Positions 1 through 6,735 of a stretch of DNA of 36,951 bases are shown piece after piece. This DNA comes from a virus: the IMG/VR virus record IMGVR_UViG_3300042475_002009, positions 1 through 36,951 of that record; one strand, 5' to 3'. The notes beneath the pieces are model-generated. The model saw only the letters and a list, made by a program, of their open reading frames with translations, made no database searches and had not been told where the DNA came from. Both the position numbers and the translations under genes were made by a program. Every line of letters begins with the position of its first letter. Positions within the stretch are counted from its first letter, which is position 1.

Positions 1-127
1 GGCCGGCAGCTCGACCCAATTGACCCAATGGCCGACGAGCTGGCGGCCGGCAGCAGCTCGGCCCCGGCCCCGGCCCCGGCCCCGGCCCCGGCCGCGAGCT
101 GGCCGGCCGTCCGGGCATGGCGCCAGC
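1..127. repeat. Left copy of 127-bp terminal direct repeat
   Basis: These 127 bases are identical to 36825-36951 as far as I can compare by eye, including the five-unit GGCCCC tract. An exact 127-base overlap equals a common assembler k-mer size. I therefore read it as circular closure of a 36,824-base molecule and not as a biological terminal repeat. A circularly permuted, headful-packaged phage would give this result. Confidence 0.9.
60..93. repeat. (GGCCCC)5 hexanucleotide repeat
   Basis: Five perfect GGCCCC units occupy 60-89, followed by a partial unit. The minus strand reads GGGGCC repeated five times, which is a classical G-quadruplex-forming sequence. The same tract recurs in the duplicated end at 36884-36917. 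It is not in a credible gene. Confidence 0.85.
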
Positions 128-222
128 AGCTCGGCGCGCGGCCGAAAGGGAATGGAAAGGGCCCCGGCCAGCAGCTCGGCGGCCAGCTCGCGGCCGTCGG
201 CGATCGGCCGGCAGCTCGGCGA

Positions 223-259
223 AGTGAGCACTAACTGGGGCGGTTAGTGAGCGCTCACT
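223..259. promoter_or_regulatory. Pair of AGTGAGC palindromic sites (operator-like)
   Basis: A perfect 14-bp palindrome, AGTGAGCGCTCACT, lies at 246-259. A 12-of-14 match, AGTGAGCACTAACT, lies at 223-236, exactly 23 bp upstream. The two also give CACTAAC and GTTAGTG arms (230-236 and 244-250) that could form a hairpin. A second pair of the same palindrome sits at 32772-32811. Paired dyads spaced about two helical turns apart in non-coding DNA are typical of dimeric regulator or initiator binding sites. The binding protein is unknown. Confidence 0.55.
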
Positions 260-348
260 GGGGGTGCTGCGGTGCAGCATGGCCCCCCGGGGAGGGCCGG
301 CGGCCGGCCGGTCACGAGCCGGTGGTATCGCAAAAATTTTTTTATTTT

Positions 349-376
349 TTGCCAGAAAACCAAAAATCCCTTACGC
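349..376 (+). promoter_or_regulatory. Weak candidate promoter for the terminase operon
   Basis: TTGCCA at 349-354 is followed after 16 bases by TTACGC at 371-376, directly downstream of a T-rich tract at 336-350. The -35 is one base off consensus but the -10 is poor. It is the best rightward candidate I can see before the terminase genes, about 125 bases upstream of TerS. The alternative is that transcription enters from the AT-rich island near 36.6 kb across the circle junction. Confidence 0.25.
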
Positions 377-502
377 TCGGGGGTGAGACGCCAAGAATCT
401 GGGCGCGCGCGGTAAGTCCCTGCAACGTCTCCCCTTTTCCCAGTGGGTCATCTGGGCCATTTCGGCCACCACTTTCAAGTCGCACCGACGTAAACTTAAC
501 GC

Positions 503-991
503 ATGACATTCAAGAGTCTTCCTCTAACCGTCCGAGAAGTGCGCGCCACCGAGGCGACGCTGGAGCGCATCTATCAGGCTGCGTTCTTGGGGTTGAAGAA
601 CGACGCACTGGCGCTGGCAGCAGGATTACTGCCTGTCGAGTACCGCCGACTGAAAGAGCTTGACCAAATGGCCGAAATGGCCGAACTCAAGGGGAGGGCA
701 GACAGTGAGCGCGAAAATAGCCAGCATCTGCTCAACGCTGCCCGGGCAGGCGACGCCAAGGCCGCGCTTGCCATCCTTCAGCACACCCACGGCTGGGTCG
801 CCAAGCAAGCCATCTCCGTTGAGGTCGACCAGCGCATCAGCGTCATCGACGCCCTGCGCGCTGCTGAGGCCCGCACCATCGACGGCCAAGTGACCGAGAT
901 CGTCGGGGCGCAAGTAATCGAACAGCAGGTGCCGACGCAGCTTGCCCGCGTAGTGAAGAACACGAATGCAGAAGCCCATCTACAGTCCTGA
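503..991 (+). CDS. Terminase small subunit
   Basis: This 162-residue, mainly helical protein lies directly upstream of the large terminase and overlaps it by 26 bases. That position, size and composition fit the small subunit that recognises phage DNA and directs the large subunit to cut it. Residues 1-60 are Leu/Ala/Glu-rich and could hold the DNA-binding helices. Residues 105-162 carry an Ile/Val-rich tail suitable for oligomerisation. I see no signature motif, so the call rests on context and general similarity. There is no strong Shine-Dalgarno sequence before the ATG; the gene is the first of the long rightward block. Confidence 0.75.
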   Translation: MTFKSLPLTVREVRATEATLERIYQAAFLGLKNDALALAAGLLPVEYRRLKELDQMAEMAELKGRADSERENSQHLLNAARAGDAKAALAILQHTHGWVAKQAISVEVDQRISVIDALRAAEARTIDGQVTEIVGAQVIEQQVPTQLARVVKNTNAEAHLQS

Positions 992-2492
992 CGACGAGCA
1001 GCTCCTGATGACCCGGCTGTGGAGCCCGGCCATCAAGGACGACCCCGAGGCGTTCGTGCTGTTCGCCTTCCCGTGGGGGCAGGAGAACACGCCGCTGGCA
1101 AAGTACAAAGGGCCGCGCATGTGGCAGCGCCTTGTGCTGCGCGACATCAAGGCGCACCTTCAGAAAAACCGAGGCCAAGTCGACATGGACACCCTGCGCG
1201 CGGCGGTGGCGTCCGGGCGCGGCATTGGCAAGTCGGCCCTCGTGAGCTGGCTCATCCTGTGGATGCTGACGACCCGCATCGGCAGCAGCGTCATCGTGAG
1301 CGCCAACAGCGAGGCGCAGCTCCGCTCCGTGACGTGGGGTGAACTGACCAAGTGGTCGACGATGATCATCAACAACCACTGGTGGGAGATCAGCGCCACC
1401 AAGCTCCAGCCGGCCAAGTGGCTGACCGACATCGTCGAGCGCGACCTCAAGAAGGGCACACGCTACTGGGCGGCCGAGGGGAAGCTCTGGTCGGAAGAGA
1501 ACCCCGACAGTTACGCCGGCGTGCACAACCACGACGGCATGATGCTGATCTTTGACGAGGCGAGCGGTATCCCCGACCCGATCTGGGCTGTGGGCGCGGG
1601 CTTCTTCACGGAGAACATCCTCGACCGCTACTGGTTCGCGTTCAGCAACCCACGGCGCAACACGGGGTACTTCTTTGAGTGCTTCAACGCCAAGCGCGAC
1701 TTCTGGCAAACGCGGCAGGTCGACGCCCGCACGGTCGAGGACACCGACAAGCAGGTCTACCAGCAGATCATCGAGGAGTACGGCGAGGACTCGTCACAGG
1801 CTAGAGTTGAGGTGTACGGCGAGTTCCCGTCCAGCGGCGACGACCAGTTCATCACGCCGGCCTATGTGGCCGACGCTGCGGCAAGGCCGCGCTACAAGGA
1901 CGAGACAGCCCCGATCGTGATCGGTGTCGACCCGGCCCGGGGCGGCGCCGACTCGACCGTGATCGCCGTGCGGCAGGGCCGCGATCTGGTGGCGATACAC
2001 CGCTACCACGGCGAGGACACGATGACCATCGTGGGCCGGGTGATCGACGCAATCGAGGAGTACAAGCCCACGCTGGTGGTGCTGGACGAAGGCGGCCTTG
2101 GCTACGGTATTCTCGACCGGCTGCACGAGCAGCGGTACAAGGTCGTGCGGGGCGTCAACTTCGGTTGGAAGGCCAAAAACCCGATTATGTACGGCAACAA
2201 ACGGGCCGAATTATGGGGGTCGATGAAGGAGTGGTTGAAAACCGCTTCCATTCCGAACGATAGGGGGTTAAAGTCCGATCTGACAGGGCCTACCATAAAA
2301 CCGAACTCCTCGGGTACAATTTTCCTAGAAGGCAAGAAGGAAATGAAAGCCCGTGGGCTGGCGTCTCCTGATGCAGCAGATGCGCTGGCAGTGACGTTCG
2401 CGTTCCCGGTGGCCCATCGGCAATATGTGGAAAAGCCGTCGACTCGCAGTTACGCCAGTAACGGAGTGGCGACATCTTGGATGGGGGCTTGA
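966..2492 (+). CDS. terL: Terminase large subunit (ATPase and nuclease)
   Basis: The 508-residue packaging motor pumps phage DNA into the procapsid through the portal and cuts the concatemer. The ATPase half has a Walker A motif at residues 82-91 (GRGIGKSA, K89) and a Walker B motif MLIFDEA at 193-199 (D197, E198). The RNase H-like nuclease half shows D322 in GVDPARGG, D374-E375 in VVLDEGG, and D469/D472 in SPDAADALAVTF, the usual metal-binding acids. Length is normal for the family. Its start lies inside the small-subunit gene, and its stop overlaps the next start (TGATG), so the genes are translationally coupled. Headful packaging is inferred from the P22-type company it keeps. Confidence 0.95.
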   Translation: MQKPIYSPDDEQLLMTRLWSPAIKDDPEAFVLFAFPWGQENTPLAKYKGPRMWQRLVLRDIKAHLQKNRGQVDMDTLRAAVASGRGIGKSALVSWLILWMLTTRIGSSVIVSANSEAQLRSVTWGELTKWSTMIINNHWWEISATKLQPAKWLTDIVERDLKKGTRYWAAEGKLWSEENPDSYAGVHNHDGMMLIFDEASGIPDPIWAVGAGFFTENILDRYWFAFSNPRRNTGYFFECFNAKRDFWQTRQVDARTVEDTDKQVYQQIIEEYGEDSSQARVEVYGEFPSSGDDQFITPAYVADAAARPRYKDETAPIVIGVDPARGGADSTVIAVRQGRDLVAIHRYHGEDTMTIVGRVIDAIEEYKPTLVVLDEGGLGYGILDRLHEQRYKVVRGVNFGWKAKNPIMYGNKRAELWGSMKEWLKTASIPNDRGLKSDLTGPTIKPNSSGTIFLEGKKEMKARGLASPDAADALAVTFAFPVAHRQYVEKPSTRSYASNGVATSWMGA

Positions 2493-2752
2493 TGGCAAAG
2501 AAAGGCGTTTCGCTATCTGTTGGACGCGGGGAGAAATTGCCCGTGTCTAAAGGCGCTGGCCTCACCGCAAAAGGGCGGGCCAAGTACAACGCTGCCACAG
2601 GCTCTAATCTCAAAGCTCCTGCACCCAGCCCCAAGACCGAAGCAGACAAAGGCCGCAAGGCCAGCTTCTGCGCGCGCATGGAAGGGGTTGTCAAGAACGC
2701 CAAAGGGCCGGCCGAGCGGGCCAAAGCATCCCTCAAACGCTGGAAGTGCTGA
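2492..2752 (+). CDS. Small basic conserved phage protein (DUF6321-like)
   Basis: This 86-residue Lys/Arg/Ala-rich protein carries a central GLTAKGRAKYNAATGSNL stretch and a C-terminal part with SFCARMEG and SLKRWKC. I associate this pattern with the DUF6321 family of podoviruses from aquatic bacteria; its function is unknown. The ATG overlaps the terminase stop as TGATG. An in-frame ATG at 2477 would lie inside terL and is less likely. The basic charge and position between terminase and portal suggest a DNA- or virion-associated role, which is inference. Confidence 0.75.
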   Translation: MAKKGVSLSVGRGEKLPVSKGAGLTAKGRAKYNAATGSNLKAPAPSPKTEADKGRKASFCARMEGVVKNAKGPAERAKASLKRWKC

Positions 2753-2754
2753 TC

Positions 2755-2931
2755 ATGGCAACCAAACCCGGGCTCTACGCCAACATCCACGCCAAACAAG
2801 AGCGCATCAAGGCCGGCAGCGGCGAGAAGATGCGGAAGCCCGGCAGCAAGGGCGCGCCCACCGACAAGGCGTTCCGTGAGTCGGCTAAGACCGCCAAACG
2901 GCCGGCGCAGAAAACGATGAAAGGGAAGTGA
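2755..2931 (+). CDS. Small basic protein, unknown function
   Basis: This 58-residue, strongly basic protein contains NIHAKQERIKAGSGEKMRK followed by a GSKGAPT segment. I recognise it as a recurrent small protein in the same place, between terminase and portal, of many phages of aquatic bacteria. No function is established that I know of. The start chosen is the ATG of MATKPG, three bases after the upstream stop. The stop overlaps the next start as TGATG. A further in-frame ATG at 2746 would overlap the upstream gene. Confidence 0.75.
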   Translation: MATKPGLYANIHAKQERIKAGSGEKMRKPGSKGAPTDKAFRESAKTAKRPAQKTMKGK

Positions 2932-3086
2932 TGCCACTCGTCAAGTCCACCTCCAAGGCCGCCTTCCGCAAGAACATCGCGGCTGAAGTCAAGGCCGGCA
3001 AGCCGGTCAAGCAGGCCGTCGCCATCGCCTACGACGTCAAGCGCCGCGCCGCCCCGGCCAAGAGCCGCCCAGCGAAGAACAAGTAA
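2931..3086 (+). CDS. Tiny basic protein (51 aa), unknown function
   Basis: This short gene begins at the ATG of TGATG, overlapping the upstream stop, and ends at TAATG, overlapping the portal start. That double coupling is the best evidence that it is real. The product begins MPLVKSTSKAAFRKNI and contains GKPVKQAVAIAYDVKRR, a pattern shared by many small phage proteins with a KQAVAIAY core. It is highly basic. It is easily missed because it is under 60 codons. Function unknown; its linkage to the portal suggests head assembly or packaging. Confidence 0.8.
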   Translation: MPLVKSTSKAAFRKNIAAEVKAGKPVKQAVAIAYDVKRRAAPAKSRPAKNK

Positions 3087-5338
3087 TGGCAACGATCAAC
3101 CAAGACCCCACAGGTATCGAAGGCGCAGGCAAGGTGTCTGCGCGCGGCGGGCCTGACCAGAAGGATCACCGCGACACGCTCCAGCTCATGCGCGACCGGC
3201 TGCGGCAAGCCATCGGCGCGTACTCGGAAAGCCGCGAGCATGAGCTGGACGACCTGCGCTTCATGGCCGGCTCGCCCGACAACCAGTGGCAGTGGCCGCA
3301 GGACGTGCTGGCGACTCGGGGCTCGGTGCAAGGCCAGACCGTCAACGCGCGGCCATGCCTGACCATCAACAAGCTGCCGCAGCACGTCCGTCAGGTGACG
3401 AACGAGCAGCGCCAGAACCGCCCCAGCGGCAAGGTGATCCCGGTCAACGATCAGGCCGACGTCGAGGTGGCCGAGGTGCTGGACGGCATCGTGCGGCACA
3501 TCGAGTACATGTCGGACGCCGACGTGGCCTACGACACGGCCTGCGAGAACCAAGTCACCTACGGCGAGGGCTACATTCGCTTGCTGACCGAGTACTGCTA
3601 CGAGGACAGCTTCGATCAGGACATCAAGATCGCCCGCGTGCGGAACAGTTTCAGCGTCTACATGGATCCGCTAATCCAAGACCCCTGCGGGGCAGACGCC
3701 GAGTGGTGCTTCATCACTGAAGACCTGCTCAAGGAAGACTACCAGCGCATGTACCCCAACGCTGCGCCGCTGTCGTCCATCATGGCGCAGGGCATCGGCG
3801 ACCAAGACATCAGCCAGTGGATCACCGAAGACACGATCCGCATCGCCGAGTACTTCTACATCAGCCACAAAGAAGACACGCTGTACCTGTACCCGGGCAA
3901 TCAGTCCGTGTTCAAAGGCTCGCCGCAGGACAAAACGCTGCGTGCAATGGGGCTCACACCCATCCGCGAGCGCCGCGTCGACCGCAAGCGCGTCATGTGG
4001 ATGAAGACCAACGGATTTGAGGTGCTGGAAGAGCGCGAGTGGGCCGGCAGTTGGATTCCCGTCGTGCGCGTGGTGGGCAACGAGTTCCAAGTCGACGGCC
4101 GCATCTTCATCTCCGGCATCGTCCGCAACGCCAAAGACGCCCAGCGGATGTACAACTACTGGACGAGCCAAGAGGCCGAGATGCTGGCGCTGGCTCCGAA
4201 GGCCCCCTTTATTGGCTACGGCGGCCAGTTTGAGGGCTACGAGTACCAGTGGAAGACGGCCAACACCCAGAACTGGCCCTATCTAGAGGTCAATCCTGAC
4301 GTCACAGACGGCTCAGGAAGCGTTTTGCCGTTGCCGCAGCGTGCCGCCCCTCCGCTGCCCCAAACCGGCCTCATACAGGCCAAAATGGGCGCCTCTGAGG
4401 ACATCAAGACAACCACGGGTCAATACGATGCGTCTCTCGGCCAAGTGTCCAACGAGCGCTCGGGCAAAGCCATCTTGGCTCGCGAGCGCCAAGCAGACGT
4501 AGGAACCTATCACTATGTGGATAATCTGGCCCGCGCTGTTCGCTATGTTACTCGCCAGTTGGTGGATTTGATCCCGAAGATTTACGACACCCAGCGCATC
4601 GCCCGAATCATCGGGATCGACGGCGAAACCAACATGGTCAAGATCGACCCGACTCAGCCCGAGCCGGTCAAGAAGATCGTCGATCAGGCCGGCATCGTCA
4701 TCGACAAGATTTACAACCCGTCCGTGGGCCGTTACGACGTCGTCGTGACCACCGGCCCGAGCTACATGACCAAGCGTCAGGAAGCGATGGACGCGATGAG
4801 CCAGATTCTGCAAGGCAACCCCACGCTATGGGCTGTGGCCGGCGATCTGTTCGTCAAGAACATGGATTGGCCGGGCGCTCAGGAGATGTCTGCGCGGTTG
4901 CGGAAGACGATCGACCCCAAACTGCTCGCCGACACCGACAACGACCCCGCCTTGCAGGCCGCTCAGAAGCAGATCGAGGCGATGGGCCAAGAGATGCAGC
5001 AGATGTACAACATGCTGATGAACGTCAATCAGTCTGTTGAGGCTCGGGACATCCAGATTCGCGAGTTTGAGTCCAAGATCAAGGCATTCGACGCTGAAAC
5101 CAAGCGCATCTCGGCCACGATGGCCGGCATGACAATGGAGCAGATTCAAGACATCGTCATGGGTACCATTGCCGCAGCTCAGGACATGGGTGATTTGCTC
5201 CCGCCGCAGCAGATGATGGGCCCAATCATGGAAAACCCACAGTATGAAGGCATGGAATCTTCCGAAGTAGAGCGTCAGGAAGAGGCCCAGCAGGCCACCC
5301 CAATGCCAGACGTCGTGCCGCAAGGAGGCCAAGCATGA
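3086..5338 (+). CDS. Portal protein, P22 type
   Basis: The 750-residue portal forms the dodecameric ring at the packaging vertex, through which DNA enters and leaves and to which the tail attaches. Length and overall pattern match the P22-type portals of podoviruses (about 720 residues in P22). The first 200 residues are the acidic wing/stem region. The C-terminal ~130 residues are Gln/Met/Glu-rich helix (MEQIQD, QEMQQMYNMLMN), as in the P22 barrel. A Pro/Gln-rich acidic tail ends the protein. Its start is coupled to the upstream tiny gene and its stop overlaps the next ATG (ATGA). Confidence 0.93.
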   Translation: MATINQDPTGIEGAGKVSARGGPDQKDHRDTLQLMRDRLRQAIGAYSESREHELDDLRFMAGSPDNQWQWPQDVLATRGSVQGQTVNARPCLTINKLPQHVRQVTNEQRQNRPSGKVIPVNDQADVEVAEVLDGIVRHIEYMSDADVAYDTACENQVTYGEGYIRLLTEYCYEDSFDQDIKIARVRNSFSVYMDPLIQDPCGADAEWCFITEDLLKEDYQRMYPNAAPLSSIMAQGIGDQDISQWITEDTIRIAEYFYISHKEDTLYLYPGNQSVFKGSPQDKTLRAMGLTPIRERRVDRKRVMWMKTNGFEVLEEREWAGSWIPVVRVVGNEFQVDGRIFISGIVRNAKDAQRMYNYWTSQEAEMLALAPKAPFIGYGGQFEGYEYQWKTANTQNWPYLEVNPDVTDGSGSVLPLPQRAAPPLPQTGLIQAKMGASEDIKTTTGQYDASLGQVSNERSGKAILARERQADVGTYHYVDNLARAVRYVTRQLVDLIPKIYDTQRIARIIGIDGETNMVKIDPTQPEPVKKIVDQAGIVIDKIYNPSVGRYDVVVTTGPSYMTKRQEAMDAMSQILQGNPTLWAVAGDLFVKNMDWPGAQEMSARLRKTIDPKLLADTDNDPALQAAQKQIEAMGQEMQQMYNMLMNVNQSVEARDIQIREFESKIKAFDAETKRISATMAGMTMEQIQDIVMGTIAAAQDMGDLLPPQQMMGPIMENPQYEGMESSEVERQEEAQQATPMPDVVPQGGQA

Positions 5339-5697
5339 AATGCGCTGATTTTGTCGGCATGTTGTTCCTAGCGCGCGATGTAGCGCACTCGGTGCACCTC
5401 AATACCCGGAGTTTCTCCAAACACATGGCTTTAGGCACGTTCTACGACGAAATCGTTGATCTGGCCGATAAGTTTGCTGAGGCGTACCAAGGAAAACACG
5501 GCCTGATCGGCCCGATTTCCTTGATGAACGCCCGCAAAACGTCGAACATCACGGAGTTTCTCCAAGATCAAGTCGACGAGATCGAAAAGGTGCGGTACGA
5601 GGTGTGTGACAAGACTGAAACCGCGTTGCAAAATATCATCGACGAGATTGTCGGGCTGTACCTCAGCACGCTCTACAAACTCCGGTTCTTGGCATAA
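5335..5697 (+). CDS. DUF5856-like small helical protein, Dps-like pattern
   Basis: This 120-residue protein starts at an ATG overlapping the portal stop. Residues 15-60 carry an H18-x2-H21, H30, FYDEIVDLADKF and YQG pattern. The spacing of His, Asp and Glu on two predicted helices recalls Dps/ferritin-like four-helix bundles. I associate it with DUF5856, common beside portal genes in phages of aquatic bacteria. Metal binding or DNA protection is only inferred; full ferroxidase residues cannot be confirmed by eye. Its position in the virion block hints at a virion or assembly role. A good GGAG lies at its end, serving the next gene. Confidence 0.65.
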   Translation: MKCADFVGMLFLARDVAHSVHLNTRSFSKHMALGTFYDEIVDLADKFAEAYQGKHGLIGPISLMNARKTSNITEFLQDQVDEIEKVRYEVCDKTETALQNIIDEIVGLYLSTLYKLRFLA

Positions 5698-5706
5698 GGA
5701 GCCATC

Positions 5707-5973
5707 ATGGCACTCTACAAACAAGGCAGCGCGGACGCGCAAATCAAGGTAGGAGCTGGCAAGCTGTTCGGCGTTTTCGTCTCCAGCACCTCCAGCGGCA
5801 CGTTTGCGTTGTACGACACAGCCACCAGCAGCACCAGCGATCCCAAGATCGTCGCTACGGTGACCCCGTCGGCCGGCACGCAGTACGTCAGCTTCCCGGC
5901 CGGCTTGTGGTTCAGCAACGGCCTGTACATTGATGTGGCGAACACCATTGAGTACACGGTCGCCTACGAATAA
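5707..5973 (+). CDS. Small beta-rich structural protein, unknown
   Basis: This 88-residue Ser/Thr/Ala-rich protein has alternating hydrophobic stretches (KLFGVFVSS, GTFALYDT, VATVTPSAGTQYVSF) typical of a compact beta-sandwich. An AAGGAG Shine-Dalgarno lies a few bases before the ATG. It sits between the portal and the fibre and spike genes, so it is probably a head-decoration or tail-associated protein. I cannot assign a family. Charge is low and there are no cysteines. Confidence 0.7.
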   Translation: MALYKQGSADAQIKVGAGKLFGVFVSSTSSGTFALYDTATSSTSDPKIVATVTPSAGTQYVSFPAGLWFSNGLYIDVANTIEYTVAYE

Positions 5974-5976
5974 GCG

Positions 5977-6711
5977 ATGCCGAACTCCAAAATCTCAGCT
6001 CTGACTGCCGCGACGACACCGCTCGCGGGGACTGAGGTTTTGCCCGTTGTTCAAAGCGGGGTAACCAAACAAGTCAGCGTTGCGGATTTGACCGCAGGCC
6101 GCGCGGTCAGCGCGTCCAGCTTGACCCTGACAGGCTCACCGTTGGCCGTTGGTAGCGGCGGCACGGGGTTGACTACTCTTACCGCCAACCGAATTCCATA
6201 CGGCAACGGCACGTCGGCGTTCCAGAGCAGCGCCAACTTGACGTTTGATGGAACCAATCTGAAGGTCGGCTCGAAAACCACGCCGACCGTCACTGGTGGT
6301 CAAGCGGTGCTGATTGGCGGCTGTCTGATTTTTGCCGGCGATACATTTATTGGCTCACCTTACACGCAAAATCTTCAGATTGAAATTACTTGGGGTAATT
6401 GGGGTTCCAACCCAACAATTGCTTTGGTTGAGGTAGCTATCGCAGCACGCGAGTTTGGCGGCACGTCTGGCGGTGCTTTTGGGTGGTTGTACGCAACCAA
6501 TGGTGGCGGCGCGACTTTCAACGCTTTCACCACCACTGGCGTTACTACAACGCAGGGTACGATAACCGCAGCCAGCGGTGGCAACTACATTTTGCGAATC
6601 ACATTCGACCCCACAAGTCAAACCGACGTCATCGGGTACACCATCAGAATTCCGACAATGTCTGGGGGCACCGGGTCGTCTGTCAGCAGCATCGTCGCAT
6701 CGCTGGTCTAA
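5977..6711 (+). CDS. Fibre-like virion protein
   Basis: This 244-residue protein starts with a PNSKISALT segment and VLPVVQSGVTKQVSVADLT, seen at the start of many phage fibre proteins. A GGTGLTTLTANRIPYGNG module follows at residues 61-78. The same kind of module occurs in the long fibre protein at 14356-16635. Residues 110-240 are Gly/Ser/Thr-rich beta structure. The gene begins three bases after the upstream stop and is followed by the tailspike, so I infer a receptor-binding or spike-adaptor role. The exact partner is unknown. Confidence 0.65.
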   Translation: MPNSKISALTAATTPLAGTEVLPVVQSGVTKQVSVADLTAGRAVSASSLTLTGSPLAVGSGGTGLTTLTANRIPYGNGTSAFQSSANLTFDGTNLKVGSKTTPTVTGGQAVLIGGCLIFAGDTFIGSPYTQNLQIEITWGNWGSNPTIALVEVAIAAREFGGTSGGAFGWLYATNGGGATFNAFTTTGVTTTQGTITAASGGNYILRITFDPTSQTDVIGYTIRIPTMSGGTGSSVSSIVASLV

Positions 6712-6735
6712 GGATCGCAGGACAAGGAACACAAC

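Larger units (their letters stand above)
1..502. other. Non-coding GC-rich region upstream of terminase
   Basis: No convincing gene lies here. The first 220 bases are low-complexity DNA rich in AGCTCGG, GAGCTGG and GGCCGG, including a GGCCCC tract. At 223-259 there are two copies of an AGTGAGC palindrome. At 260-288 a strong hairpin can form: GGGGG then TGCTGC, loop GGT, then GCAGCA and a C-run. At 331-350 there is an A5T7AT6 tract, an AT-rich island inside very GC-rich DNA. Open frames across 20-247 exist only because GC-rich DNA lacks stops; one encodes an Ala-Pro repeat. The region continues across the circle junction into 36238-36951 and probably holds control signals for both flanking operons. 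Confidence 0.7.

Noticed and set aside
1-127. True terminal direct repeats as in T7-like phages
   Set aside because: The exact 127-base length and P22-type packaging genes make assembly overlap of a circularly permuted genome more likely.
20-247. Short frames encoding an Ala-Pro (or Pro-Arg) repeat
   Set aside because: They are products of the GGCCCC tract and GC-rich DNA without a ribosome site; all alternative frames are also open.
4516-4524. Perfect DnaA box TGTGGATAA
   Set aside because: Single copy inside the portal coding sequence, with no array or AT-rich neighbourhood; expected by chance.
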